From Aquabacterium sp. (lineage in GTDB: Bacteria > Pseudomonadota > Gammaproteobacteria > Burkholderiales > Burkholderiaceae_C), in contig NZ_JACPYU010000025.1 of assembly GCF_016195855.1 (NCBI RefSeq), forward strand, positions 98,953 through 162,952: a stretch of 64,000 nt of DNA, written 5' to 3'. The notes beneath the pieces were generated by a model. It was given only the letters and a program-made list of their open reading frames with translations, searched no databases and was not told where the DNA came from. Of the stretch, positions 45,628-54,588 are shown piece by piece (position 1 is the first letter of the stretch; every line of letters starts with the position of its first letter). A program made the position numbers and the translations under genes.

Positions 45628-46852
45628 GCGCCGCCGTGGCCCGGTTGCGCCCGCCTTCCTTGGCGCGGTAGAGCGCCGCGTCGGCGGCTGCCACCAGGCT
45701 GTCAACCGAATCGTGCGTGGCCGCCGGACGGGTCACTGCCACGCCCACGCTGATGGTGACACTGGGCGCCGTCGTCGACGCCTCATGCCGCAAGCCCAGG
45801 CCGGACACGGCCTCGCACAGGCCTTGTGCCACCTTCATGGCCCGCGCCACATCGGCATCAGGCAAGACCACGATGAACTCTTCCCCGCCCCAACGGGCCA
45901 CACAGCCCGCCGCTGCCGGCACCTGCTGTTGCAGCACCTGCGCCACATGCTTGAGGCACTGGTCTCCGGCGGGGTGGCCATAACGGTCATTGAAGGCCTT
46001 GAAGTGGTCCACATCGATCAGCAACAAGGCCACGCTGCCAGCCTGGCTGGAGGCCGCGTCCCAGCTCTGGCGGATGTACTCGTCGAAATGGCGCCGATTG
46101 GGCACACCCGTCAAGGGGTCGAGGCGAGACAAGGCCTCCAGTTGCGACTGTGAATCGGCCAGCTTCTTGTGCAGCGTCTGCGCGCGCACCGACCATTGGA
46201 ACCGGCGGCGCTCCTCCAACTCGAAGCGGTAGTTCACGATCAGCGTATAGGCGGCAATCAAGCTGACCAGCAGGGCCAAGGGGATGTCGAACACCTCATA
46301 AGGATGCCCATGGCCGAAACGCAGCCACACGCAGATCAAGGCCACCCCGACGACGCTCAAGGAAAACGCCAGGGCAAAGCGAAAACGAAAGCGCTGCACC
46401 AGGTTGCCGTAGATGATGATGGGCACCAGGCCCGCCGTGTACATGCCGGCAAAGTCGCTTGTTGACTGGCTCAACAGCCAGCCCAGGCTCAGCGCGGCGG
46501 CCATCCCGGTCAAGGCCAAGGTGCCCTCCACCAGGCTCACCGGCAAGAGCAGCAAGAAGGGCTTGAAGCGCCAGCCCAGCAGCAGCAGCAACAAGGCAAA
46601 GGGCGTGAACACACACAGGCGCAACTGAAAGGCCATCTCCAGCACGTCAGGGATCATGACGCGATCGGCCAGCAGGAACAGGTTGTAGACGAACAAGGCC
46701 AGCGCACCGCTGTTGGCGAAATGCGCCAGCCGCGCCGGCCCGCCCACGTGCTGGAAATGGGCCTCGTAGATGGGGTCGAAGCGCAAGGTAGGAGGCCGCC
46801 AGGTCAGCAGCGCACGCAGATCGAACACCAGCGGCAAGGGTTGCGTGCTCAT
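45608..46852 (-). CDS. Membrane diguanylate cyclase (second of a tandem pair)
   Basis: A 414-residue protein with about six membrane helices (about 45-225, of MASE type but not assigned), a short coiled coil and a C-terminal GGDEF domain. DPLTGVPNRRHF, LLIDVDHFKAFND and GGEEF are intact, so it should be active. The inhibitory RxxD motif is missing (AAAG at that position), unlike its neighbour. Its ATG shares a base with the stop of the upstream paralogue in a TGATG junction, so the two are translationally coupled. Confidence 0.9.
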   Translation of the reverse strand: MSTQPLPLVFDLRALLTWRPPTLRFDPIYEAHFQHVGGPARLAHFANSGALALFVYNLFLLADRVMIPDVLEMAFQLRLCVFTPFALLLLLLGWRFKPFLLLLPVSLVEGTLALTGMAAALSLGWLLSQSTSDFAGMYTAGLVPIIIYGNLVQRFRFRFALAFSLSVVGVALICVWLRFGHGHPYEVFDIPLALLVSLIAAYTLIVNYRFELEERRRFQWSVRAQTLHKKLADSQSQLEALSRLDPLTGVPNRRHFDEYIRQSWDAASSQAGSVALLLIDVDHFKAFNDRYGHPAGDQCLKHVAQVLQQQVPAAAGCVARWGGEEFIVVLPDADVARAMKVAQGLCEAVSGLGLRHEASTTAPSVTISVGVAVTRPAATHDSVDSLVAAADAALYRAKEGGRNRATAALSPVSG

Positions 46853-48135
46853 CAGACGGCCTCGGCTTTCATGTTGGGCATCGCGCCATCACTGGTCACC
46901 ACAATGCGGTTGCGCCCGCCCGCCTTGGCCCGATACAGGGCATCGTCGGCCATCTGCACCAGTTGCGCCCACTGGCTGTGGGCATCAGGCCGCGCGGTGG
47001 CACAGCCCCCACTGACCGTCACGCGCGGCGCGCAACGCGAGCCCTCGTGCACCAGATCCAGTTGCGCCACCGCTTCGCGGATGCGCTCACCCGCAGCGGC
47101 CGCCGCTTCCGCATCGGTGTCCATCATCACGATCACGAACTCTTCACCGCCCCAGCGGGCCACCAGGTCCCCCGGGCGGCGGATGCTGCTGGTCAAGGCC
47201 TGCGCCACCCCCACCAGGCAACGGTCGCCGGCCTGGTGGCCATAGAGGTCGTTGTAGAGCTTGAAGTAATCCACATCCAGCACCATCACCGAGAGCACAC
47301 GCCGCTGCGCCTGGGCCCTTTGCCAGCATTCGCTCAGGAAGCCCTCGAAATAGCGGCGGTTGGCCAGATTGGTCAGCGCATCGGTGGTGGCCATGTGCGT
47401 CAGCCGCTCGTGTGCGGCCGTGAGCTCGGCATGCAGCGCCTGCTCGCGCGCATCCAGCAAAAAGGCCATGCGCTCATCGTGCTCCAGCTTGTAGTTGCCA
47501 TACAGCACAAAGGCGATGCTGGTCACCATCAGCAAGGTGGTCGTGGAGGCCAGTATCCCGGTCCCGTCAGGCATGGTCATCACGATGAAGGTGTGCATCA
47601 TGGCCACCAGCGCGGCCAGCGCCACGGCAGGCCAGAAGCGGGCCAGGGCACAGGTGTAGACCACGATGATGTTGAGCTCGACCACGCGGGCCACGGCCCA
47701 GGGCCCCGTGCCCTGCAGGATGATCACCGACTGCAACAGCGTGGCCCACACGCCAGCCGCCGCAACCAGCCACTCATTGAGTTCAGGCTTGTTCAGCCTG
47801 CGCACCACAAGCAGGCCCACGATGATGGCCGGCCCGTACACCACGCCGCGGATGAACAAGGCCAAGGGCACGACACTGCGCATCAGCAGGAAGTCGGCAA
47901 TGATGACCCCTGCAAACAGCACGATGGACGCCAGCCCCGCGATGACCATCAGCAAGAAGCGCTTGGACGCGCCTTCGCGCAGAAAGCGTGCCTCCAGCTC
48001 CTTGGGAAACATCAGCAAGGCAAAGCCTTTGGCGATCGTGCGATCAACCAGTTCAGCCTGGTCAGGCGTGCTTTGCGCCGTGCCACCAGATGAAAGGACG
48101 TCAACGCTTGTCAAACCGCAACTCCTGTCGAGCAT
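46852..48135 (-). CDS. Membrane diguanylate cyclase (first of a tandem pair)
   Basis: A 427-residue protein with a cytoplasmic N-terminal segment (about 1-58), about six membrane helices (about 60-215, unassigned sensor), and a GGDEF domain with TTDALTNLANRRYF, MVLDVDYFKLYND and GGEEF, hence likely active. The inhibitory RxxD (RPGD) is present five residues before the signature. The membrane part is a different sequence from its downstream paralogue, so they probably answer different signals. It is transcribed divergently from the FAD dehydrogenase gene across 336 bases. Confidence 0.9.
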   Translation of the reverse strand: MLDRSCGLTSVDVLSSGGTAQSTPDQAELVDRTIAKGFALLMFPKELEARFLREGASKRFLLMVIAGLASIVLFAGVIIADFLLMRSVVPLALFIRGVVYGPAIIVGLLVVRRLNKPELNEWLVAAAGVWATLLQSVIILQGTGPWAVARVVELNIIVVYTCALARFWPAVALAALVAMMHTFIVMTMPDGTGILASTTTLLMVTSIAFVLYGNYKLEHDERMAFLLDAREQALHAELTAAHERLTHMATTDALTNLANRRYFEGFLSECWQRAQAQRRVLSVMVLDVDYFKLYNDLYGHQAGDRCLVGVAQALTSSIRRPGDLVARWGGEEFVIVMMDTDAEAAAAAGERIREAVAQLDLVHEGSRCAPRVTVSGGCATARPDAHSQWAQLVQMADDALYRAKAGGRNRIVVTSDGAMPNMKAEAV

Positions 48136-48471
48136 CCCGCGACCGAATCACGTTCCCGCAACCAAAGCGGGTTATGCCCTGAACGAATTTTGCCGACCTG
48201 CGCGCCCTTTCGGACACAGGGCTTACGAGCCATCACGGTGGGTTTGCTCAAGGAAATGACCGAAATACACGGCCTGCACCCACCGCATCCACGGGGGGAC
48301 GTTTCCAGACGCACCGGGTTTCCACGCAGACGCAAAAGCGCCTCGCGTCAAGCCGATCTCGCTCACTTGCGCTACGTCAAATCGGGTTAGGTTCAGGTGT
48401 CGGCTCGCAGACAGACAAGCCCTCACGCCAGGATCAGACTCAAGCCACATTGAGACACCCTGGCCCCGTTC
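48136..48471. other. 336-base intergenic region between divergent genes
   Basis: It lies between a diguanylate cyclase gene and the FAD dehydrogenase gene and must hold their promoters, but no clear -35/-10 pair was found. A possible hairpin pairs GGTGGGT (48237-48243) with ACCCACC about 35 bases later. No known riboswitch, including c-di-GMP types, was recognised on either strand and no convincing small gene is present. Confidence 0.6.
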
Positions 48472-50088
48472 GTGACTTCTTCTTCCACCACTGCGCACAC
48501 CCTGGTCATCGGCGCCGGACTGGCCGGCCTGACCACCACGCTCGACCTGCTGGACAAGGGCCACCGCGTGATCCTGATCGACCGTGATGACGCCGCGCAC
48601 CTGGGCGGGCTGGGCCTGCATGCCTTTGGCGGGATGGCCCTGGTCGACACACCCCTGCAACGCCTCAACCGCATCCAGGACAGCGCCGAGATCGCGCTGG
48701 CCGACTGGCTGGCCTTCGCCGAGTTCGGCCCGCAGGACCACTGGCCCCGCCGCTGGGCCGAGCACTATGTGCAGCGCTGCGTGCCCGAGGTCTATGAATG
48801 GCTCAAGGGCTTTGGCATCCGCTTCATCCCGGCGGTGCAATGGGTCGAACGCGGCTGGATGACGCGCGGCAATACCCTGCCCCGCTACCACGTGATCTGG
48901 GGCACCTCACGCCACATGGTGCTCACCTTGCTACAGGCCTTGCGGCAACACCCCCACCATGACCGGCTCACGATCAGGGCGCAACACCGTGTGGACGGCC
49001 TGCTCAGCGGCCCGACCGGCGTCACAGGTTGCCATGGCGTGAGCCTGGCCGATGAGCGCCCCTTCGAGTTGCATGCCAACGCCGTGGTCGTGGCCACCGG
49101 CGGCATCACAGGTGATCTGGAGCGTGTGCGCCAACATTGGCCTGCGTCATGGGGCAGCGCCCCAAGCACCCTGCTCAACGGCTCGCACCCGCATGCCGAC
49201 GGGCGTATGCACGACGCCATCTCAGGCCTAGGCGGCGCCGTCACCCACCTGGACCAGATGTGGAACTACGCCGCCGGTGTGCGCCACCCGCGCCCGCACT
49301 TCCCCGGCCATGGCCTGAGCCTGATCCCCGCCAAATCGGCCCTGTGGCTGGACCCGGACGGGCGCCGCATCGGCCCCGTGCCCTTTGTGACCGGCTTTGA
49401 CACGCACGAGATGGTGGCCCAGATCGCGCGCTCACAATGGCCCTGGACCTGGCAAGTGCTCAACCGACGCATTGCCGAAAAGGAACTGGCCGCATCAGGC
49501 GCCGAACACAACCAGCACATCCGCGACCGGCGCCCGCTGGCCTTGCTGCTGCAGATGTGGCGGGGCAACCCGGAACTCGTTGACGAGCTGCTCGCGCAAT
49601 GCCCGGACTTCGTGCAAGCCAGCAACCTCACCGACCTGGCCCGCCGCATGAACCAGGTGACGGGCGATGGCCGCATCAGCGCCGACACCCTGCTGCAGCA
49701 AATCCGCCCCTATGACGACCAGATCCGCCGCGGCCCCCGCCTGCACAACGACGACCAGCTGCGCCGCATCGACCACATGCGCCGCTGGCCAGGTGATCGC
49801 TTCCGCACCTGCGACTACCAGGCCATCCTCGACCCATCGGCCGGCCCGCTGATCGCCATCCGCTGCCAGCTGCTGACCCGCAAGTCCACCGGCGGCATCC
49901 AGACCGATCTGCAAAGCCGCGTGCTGGACACGCAAGGCCACGCCATCGCCGGCCTCTACGCGGTGGGCGAAGCGGCCGGCTTTGGTGGCGGGGGCTCCAA
50001 CGGCCGCAAGTCGCTGGAAGGCACCTTCCTCTCGGGCTGCATCCTCACGGCCCACGCCGCCACACGCCACATCCTGGGCCAAGCCTGA
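48472..50088 (+). CDS. FAD-binding dehydrogenase (COG3573-like)
   Basis: A 538-residue flavoprotein of the FAD_binding_2 group (fumarate reductase, 3-ketosteroid dehydrogenase relatives). The N-terminal dinucleotide motif HTLVIGAGLAGLTTTLDLLD is at about 9-28. AVVVATGGITGDLE is the second FAD contact, and GLYAVGEAAGFGGGGSNGRK near the C-terminus is the family's FAD-closing segment. The block LPRYHVIWGTSRHMVLTLL recalls the COG3573 class of predicted oxidoreductases of about 550 residues. The substrate is unknown. The start is a GTG at 48472. The next gene begins 26 bases later, suggesting one transcript with the ThDP enzyme. Confidence 0.8.
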   Translation: MTSSSTTAHTLVIGAGLAGLTTTLDLLDKGHRVILIDRDDAAHLGGLGLHAFGGMALVDTPLQRLNRIQDSAEIALADWLAFAEFGPQDHWPRRWAEHYVQRCVPEVYEWLKGFGIRFIPAVQWVERGWMTRGNTLPRYHVIWGTSRHMVLTLLQALRQHPHHDRLTIRAQHRVDGLLSGPTGVTGCHGVSLADERPFELHANAVVVATGGITGDLERVRQHWPASWGSAPSTLLNGSHPHADGRMHDAISGLGGAVTHLDQMWNYAAGVRHPRPHFPGHGLSLIPAKSALWLDPDGRRIGPVPFVTGFDTHEMVAQIARSQWPWTWQVLNRRIAEKELAASGAEHNQHIRDRRPLALLLQMWRGNPELVDELLAQCPDFVQASNLTDLARRMNQVTGDGRISADTLLQQIRPYDDQIRRGPRLHNDDQLRRIDHMRRWPGDRFRTCDYQAILDPSAGPLIAIRCQLLTRKSTGGIQTDLQSRVLDTQGHAIAGLYAVGEAAGFGGGGSNGRKSLEGTFLSGCILTAHAATRHILGQA

Positions 50089-50114
50089 ACGCCCTGACCA
50101 CAATGGAGACAAGC

Positions 50115-51878
50115 ATGAAAAAAACCGGCGCCGAACTCGTCCGCCACGCCCTGGAGCAGCTGGGCATCCGCCACACCTTCGGTATCCCCGGTGTACACAA
50201 CACCGAGATCTACGACCAGCTCGCCAGCTCTTCGGTGGTCACACCCATCCGCGTCAACCACGAGGGTTGCGGCGCTTTCATGGCCGATGCGGTCAGCCGC
50301 ACCAACGACTTCAACGGCGCCTTGCTGATCGTGCCCGCAGCCGGCACCGCCCTGGCCATGGCCGGCATCGGCGAAGCCTTTCTGGACGGCATCCCCCTGC
50401 TGGTGATCTCGGGCGGCACCCGCACCGACACGGGCTACAGCTACCAGCTCCATGAGCTGGACCAACTGGAACTGGTCAAGCCCTTCACCAAGGGCGCCTG
50501 GCGCATCACCGAGCACAAACAGATCGTGCCCACCTTCTACGAGGCCTGGCGGCTGGCCAACGCGGGCGAGCCAGGCCCTGTGTTCATCGAGATCCCGGTC
50601 AACGTACAGCTCTTCCCCGGCGAGGTGGACGAGTTGCCCACCTTCGTGCGCCCGGCCCCACCGCAGCCCATGCTCGACGAAGGCACGCGCGCCACCGTGA
50701 AGCAAGCCGCGCAACTGTTGAAGCAAGCCCGCAAGCCCGGCCTGTTCCTGGGCTGGGGCGGCGTGCATGGCAGCGCCTTGACCCAGGAGCTGGCCGAGCT
50801 GCTGCAAGCCCCCGTCAGCACCACCTTGCAAGGCCTGAGCGCCTTCCCGGCCCAACACCCCCTGCATGCCGGCATGAGCATGGGCCCCGCGGCCGTGCCA
50901 GCCGCCGAAAACGCCTTTGCAGACTGCGATGTGCTGCTGGCCATCGGCACGCGCTTTGGCGAGATCGCCACCGGCAGCTACGGCATCAAGCCCACCTGGG
51001 ACCTGATCCATGTCGACATCAACCCGGCCGTGTTCAACGCCAACTACGAAGCCAGGCTGTGCATCGAGGGTGATGCCGCTGCCGTGGTCCGCGGCCTGAT
51101 CGACGAGCTCAAGTCCCTGCCCGGTGATGCCGCACAAACTCAGGCCCGCGGTCAAGCCGTGCGCCAGCAGATCGCCCGCGACAAGCAGGCCTACATCGCC
51201 GAATGGCAACGCCATGACAGCCAGGGCCGCGTCAACCCCCAACGCTTTTTCCAGGCCCTGCGCAGCAAGCTGCCCGACGATGCCTACCTGGTCACCGACG
51301 ATGGCAACCACACCTTCCTCGTGGCCGAGCTGTTCGAGACCCGCGGCAGCCGCCACCTCATCACCCCCACCGACTTCAACTGCATGGGTTACTGCGTGCC
51401 CGCCGCCGTGGGCATCAAGCTAACCCACCCGGACCAGCAGGTCGTGGGCATCGTCGGTGATGGCGCCTTCCTGATGACCGGGCTGGAGCTGCTCACCGCC
51501 ACCGAGCACAAGCTGGGCGTGGTCTGCTATGTGTTCAACGATGGCGAGCTGTCGCAGATCTCCCAAGCCCAGAAGCTGCCCTTCAACCGCAAGGCCTGCA
51601 CCGTGCTGCCCGAGGTGCGCTTCAAGGGCATCGCCGATGCGGTCGGGGCCCACTACCTGCGCATGGCCGGCGACAGCGACATCGCCGCCGTCATCGGCCA
51701 GGCCCAGACCTTGTCCGCCCAGGGCCAGCCCGTGATCGTCGACGTCATGATCGACTACAGCAAGCAGACCCGCTTCACCAAAGGCATCCTGCGCACCAAC
51801 CTGATGCGCATGGACCTGGGCAACAAGCTGCGCATGATCGGGCGGGCCGCCTGGCGCCGCGTGGCCACGCCGCAGTAA
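50115..51878 (+). CDS. Thiamine-diphosphate-dependent enzyme of the acetolactate synthase family (substrate unknown)
   Basis: A 587-residue three-domain ThDP enzyme. The PYR domain has HTFGIPGVHNTEIYD and the catalytic Glu in VNHEGCGAFMADA (about 50). The central domain is Rossmann-like. The PP domain has GDGAFLMTGLELLTATEH followed by NDGELSQI, the ThDP/Mg motif. It resembles acetolactate synthases, benzoylformate decarboxylases and 2-hydroxyacyl-CoA lyases without clearly matching one. The start at 50115 is preferred because GGAG lies just upstream; an ATG at 50103 is possible. It sits between the FAD dehydrogenase and KAS-III-like genes. It is distinct from the ThDP enzyme at 54675. Confidence 0.85.
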   Translation: MKKTGAELVRHALEQLGIRHTFGIPGVHNTEIYDQLASSSVVTPIRVNHEGCGAFMADAVSRTNDFNGALLIVPAAGTALAMAGIGEAFLDGIPLLVISGGTRTDTGYSYQLHELDQLELVKPFTKGAWRITEHKQIVPTFYEAWRLANAGEPGPVFIEIPVNVQLFPGEVDELPTFVRPAPPQPMLDEGTRATVKQAAQLLKQARKPGLFLGWGGVHGSALTQELAELLQAPVSTTLQGLSAFPAQHPLHAGMSMGPAAVPAAENAFADCDVLLAIGTRFGEIATGSYGIKPTWDLIHVDINPAVFNANYEARLCIEGDAAAVVRGLIDELKSLPGDAAQTQARGQAVRQQIARDKQAYIAEWQRHDSQGRVNPQRFFQALRSKLPDDAYLVTDDGNHTFLVAELFETRGSRHLITPTDFNCMGYCVPAAVGIKLTHPDQQVVGIVGDGAFLMTGLELLTATEHKLGVVCYVFNDGELSQISQAQKLPFNRKACTVLPEVRFKGIADAVGAHYLRMAGDSDIAAVIGQAQTLSAQGQPVIVDVMIDYSKQTRFTKGILRTNLMRMDLGNKLRMIGRAAWRRVATPQ

Positions 51879-51925
51879 GGCCAGGCCAGGCGGGCGCTTC
51901 AGTCTGCAGCCAAACGGCCGACAAA

Positions 51926-51957
51926 CACCTCCAGAGCAATTCATTTTACTGGAGGTG
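51926..51957 (+). promoter_or_regulatory. Hairpin sequestering the ribosome binding site of the KAS-III-like gene
   Basis: CACCTCCAG (51926-51934) is a perfect 9-bp complement of CTGGAGGTG (51949-51957), with a 14-base AT-rich loop. The 3' arm contains the GGAGG Shine-Dalgarno that lies 6 bases before the ATG at 51962. In the mRNA the site would be masked unless the hairpin is opened. Confidence 0.7.
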
Positions 51958-51961
51958 GCCC

Positions 51962-52942
51962 ATGGGCTCAGATCAACACGTCGCCATCCTGGGGCAAGGC
52001 TATGCCGTGCCAGACATCATCCGGGGTAACGACGCGCCCATCTTCGACTGGCTCAAGCAGCACTCGCCCTCTGGCTCCGACCTGTTCAATGGCCTGAAGT
52101 ACCGGCGCGTGCTGCCCACGGCCGACGGCGTCATCGACATCATGACCACGGCATGCGAGCACGCGCTGCACCAGGCCCGCCTCAAGCCCGAGCACGTGGA
52201 CATGATCATCGGCGCTGGCTCGGTCAGCAGCTATGTGGCGCCCAATGACCTGGCCGTGGTGCACCACAAGCTGGGCCTGCCGGCCTCATGCCGCATCCTG
52301 CCCATCAACAGCGACTACTCCACCTTCCAGGATGGCTTGCGCCTGGCCACCGACCTGGTGCGCTGCGGCACCGCCAGGCATGTGCTGGTGGCCTGTGGCA
52401 ACAACTGGACCCACTTCGTGGACTACCACGAGCCCGTGTCCCTGGCCGCATCTGACGGTGCAGGCGCGGCCCTGGTAGGGCGCACGCACGACACCCAACA
52501 CTTCCGCCTGATCGACTGGGACAACGACACGCAAAGCCACTGGTACGGCGCCTTCCGCATGGCGCCCCGCCCCGTCACGCCGGACACCTTCACCAAGCCC
52601 TTGATGAAGCTGGACGACAAGACGGGCCAGGAAGCGTTCAAGGCATTTGGCCTCAAAGCCCCGGGCCCGCTGGTTCATCGTCTGCTGTCACGCCATGGCC
52701 TGACCGGCCAGGACATCACCTTGATCACCCACCAGACCTCCAAGATGGTCCAGGACGCCTGGAACGAGGCCATCCAGCCCAGGCACTACATCAGCACGCT
52801 GGAGGAGTTCGGCGACATGGTGTCTTCATCCGTCCCCGTCAACCTGGCCAAGTGCCATGCCGAGATCCACACCAGGCACCTTGTCCTGCTGGGCATCGGC
52901 ATGGAAATGCACGCGACGGCCTTACTGCTTGAGCGTGGCTGA
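51962..52942 (+). CDS. KAS-III-like (FabH-fold) protein lacking the canonical catalytic Cys and Asn
   Basis: A 326-residue thiolase-fold protein. Family features are VDMIIGAGSVSSYVAPND, a second-half LITHQTSKMVQDAWNE, and the typical ending GIGMEMHATALLLERG. The His (about 257) is in place. At the usual Cys position the sequence reads INSDYSTFQDGLRLAT, so Cys is replaced (by Tyr in my alignment) and the Asn of the GN-x-S motif is absent (DMVSSSVPVNL). A normal decarboxylating condensation is therefore unlikely; an acyl transfer or other reaction is possible. It follows the ThDP enzyme after 83 bases containing the hairpin and overlaps the convergent amine oxidase by 21 bases. Confidence 0.8.
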   Translation: MGSDQHVAILGQGYAVPDIIRGNDAPIFDWLKQHSPSGSDLFNGLKYRRVLPTADGVIDIMTTACEHALHQARLKPEHVDMIIGAGSVSSYVAPNDLAVVHHKLGLPASCRILPINSDYSTFQDGLRLATDLVRCGTARHVLVACGNNWTHFVDYHEPVSLAASDGAGAALVGRTHDTQHFRLIDWDNDTQSHWYGAFRMAPRPVTPDTFTKPLMKLDDKTGQEAFKAFGLKAPGPLVHRLLSRHGLTGQDITLITHQTSKMVQDAWNEAIQPRHYISTLEEFGDMVSSSVPVNLAKCHAEIHTRHLVLLGIGMEMHATALLLERG

Positions 52943-54505
52943 ATAAGGTGGCGGCTGCAGGCCCAGGTGGTTCTGCAGCATGTCCTCGGCCGTGGCAAGG
53001 GCGCCTTCCACCCAGCCCTGGGCGTGGGAATAGGCCTCGCCACAGATGAACACCGGCTTGCCCTTTTTAGGCTGCACGATGCGCTTGCCCACATCCTGGC
53101 TGTCCACATACTGCGGCCAGAAATTGGCGCCACCACCAAACGGGTCATCGCCCCAATCACGGTAAGCCGCGGCATAGGGCCGGCGCTCGGGCGTGTCTTC
53201 CAGGCCGTGCATCTCCAGCAACTGGCGATGCGCCTCTTGCACCATCAGCCTGGGTGCGGGGTTCTCTTTCCACTCCACAGACGGGTTGTTGCTGTCCGTG
53301 CCATCCTCATTGGGGAAGTGATGGGGGTCATTGCGCAAGCCCGCCCAGTACTCCAGGTCCAGCCCATCGTTGTAGATCAGGATGGCGCCAGCCTTGGTGT
53401 CATCGCCCACAGGCCAGTAGTAGCACTGGCGGATCGGCAGGTCGGTCACCGATTGCCCCTGCGTGATGCCCAGTGCCTCCCACCAGCGCGTGCGGTAACA
53501 CAGCGCCAGCTTGAACAGCGGGATCGGCGCCACCGACTCGATCAGCTTGTGCACCTCGTGCTGCTCGCGCCCCAACACCGAACCCGTTTGCTCGATCAGC
53601 TCCAGCGAGCGGCGCGGCATGGCCAGGATCAGCTTGCGCGCACGCACCACCTTGTGATGGCCTGCATGCTCGATGTGCAGCTCGACGCCTTCACTGCCAT
53701 CGTCCAGCTTGACCGTGTCGAAGCGCACCAGGCGGTGCTCGAAGTGCACCTTGCCCCCCACCGACTCGAAGCGCTGGTGCAAGGTCTTGGGCAGCATCTC
53801 GTAGCCGTCCTTCAGGCGCTTGTATTCGATGCTCGCGCCATAGTCGCCCAGGTTCCAGGGGAAACCATCGGCGGCATTCCAGGTGAAGAAGATGCTGTCG
53901 TAGCCGCTGGTGTCTTCGGCAAACTGGAAGGACTCGTGGCTGACCGAGCGGCTGTAGATGTAGCGCATGGTCAGGTCGATCACGCGGTGGCCTTCATAAC
54001 GACCGGTCTGGGCCACCTGGTCCCAATCCACCGTCTTGAGGTCCACATGCTTTTTGTGCAACACCTCTTGCAGGTAGCGCTCGGCTGCCAGGGCCGTGAA
54101 GCCCTTCTTGAAGCCCTCGTAGTCCGATTTCGGGATGTCATAAGGCACCTTGGCCGGGTCGGACAGGTCCTTGGTGCGCAGATGGCGCCCGCGCAGGTAG
54201 GCCATGTTCTGGTCCTGCGCCACCACAAAGGGCTCGGTGGCCAGTTGCAGGTAAGACACCAGCGCGGCGACCTGGGTCTGCCCCGTCGTGAAACGCATGC
54301 CGCCCAGCTCAACCCGGCCCTCGGGCATGCCCGGAGGCTGCGCCGACATCAGGCGCCCACCCACGCGGTGGCTGAGTTCAAACGCCTCGACGCGCGCACC
54401 CTTGCCTTGTGGGCTGGTCAACCACCGCCATCCGCTGTAGAGACCTGACACGCCTGCGCCAACGATGGCGATATCAAGAACGGGGCTCAAAGTATCTGTT
54501 TTCAC
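52922..54505 (-). CDS. Flavin-dependent amine oxidase family protein
   Basis: A 527-residue FAD enzyme of the monoamine oxidase / L-amino acid oxidase group. The N-terminal IAIVGAGVSGLYSGWRWL (about 13-30) is followed by AFELSHRVGGRLMS and the ELGGMRF segment that contacts the flavin. LILAMPRRSLELI is the mid-chain FAD segment, and VFICGEAYSHAQGWVEGALA is the C-terminal FAD motif. No signal peptide is seen, so it is cytoplasmic. The amine or amino acid substrate is unknown. It is transcribed toward the KAS-III-like gene and divergently from the second ThDP enzyme. Confidence 0.88.
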   Translation of the reverse strand: MKTDTLSPVLDIAIVGAGVSGLYSGWRWLTSPQGKGARVEAFELSHRVGGRLMSAQPPGMPEGRVELGGMRFTTGQTQVAALVSYLQLATEPFVVAQDQNMAYLRGRHLRTKDLSDPAKVPYDIPKSDYEGFKKGFTALAAERYLQEVLHKKHVDLKTVDWDQVAQTGRYEGHRVIDLTMRYIYSRSVSHESFQFAEDTSGYDSIFFTWNAADGFPWNLGDYGASIEYKRLKDGYEMLPKTLHQRFESVGGKVHFEHRLVRFDTVKLDDGSEGVELHIEHAGHHKVVRARKLILAMPRRSLELIEQTGSVLGREQHEVHKLIESVAPIPLFKLALCYRTRWWEALGITQGQSVTDLPIRQCYYWPVGDDTKAGAILIYNDGLDLEYWAGLRNDPHHFPNEDGTDSNNPSVEWKENPAPRLMVQEAHRQLLEMHGLEDTPERRPYAAAYRDWGDDPFGGGANFWPQYVDSQDVGKRIVQPKKGKPVFICGEAYSHAQGWVEGALATAEDMLQNHLGLQPPPYSATLKQ

Positions 54506-54545
54506 GATTTAACCCTGTGGTTGTGGAGGGCACATTTTTGACACT

Positions 54546-54581
54546 CATGGTCTGACTCAATCTGACGATGTACAGACCATG
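54546..54581. repeat. Inverted repeat in the amine oxidase / ThDP enzyme divergent region
   Basis: CATGGTCTG (54546-54554) and CAGACCATG (54573-54581) are perfect inverted 9-mers separated by 18 bases. They may be operator half-sites for a divergent regulator or a hairpin; no regulator gene is next to it. Confidence 0.6.
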
Positions 54582-54588
54582 TCTGGCC

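Noticed and set aside
43771-45705. Long minus-strand frame opposite the 7TMR-DISM cyclase, and similar ones opposite hypF (22381-24255), hoxH (30138-31793) and kup (35273-36934)
   Set aside because: All are shadows of well-identified genes, with compositions typical of reverse-complemented GC-rich codons.
48136-48471. Possible c-di-GMP riboswitch next to the cyclase genes
   Set aside because: The conserved GEMM core (CACGCAAAGCC-type and tetraloop receptor) is not present on either strand.
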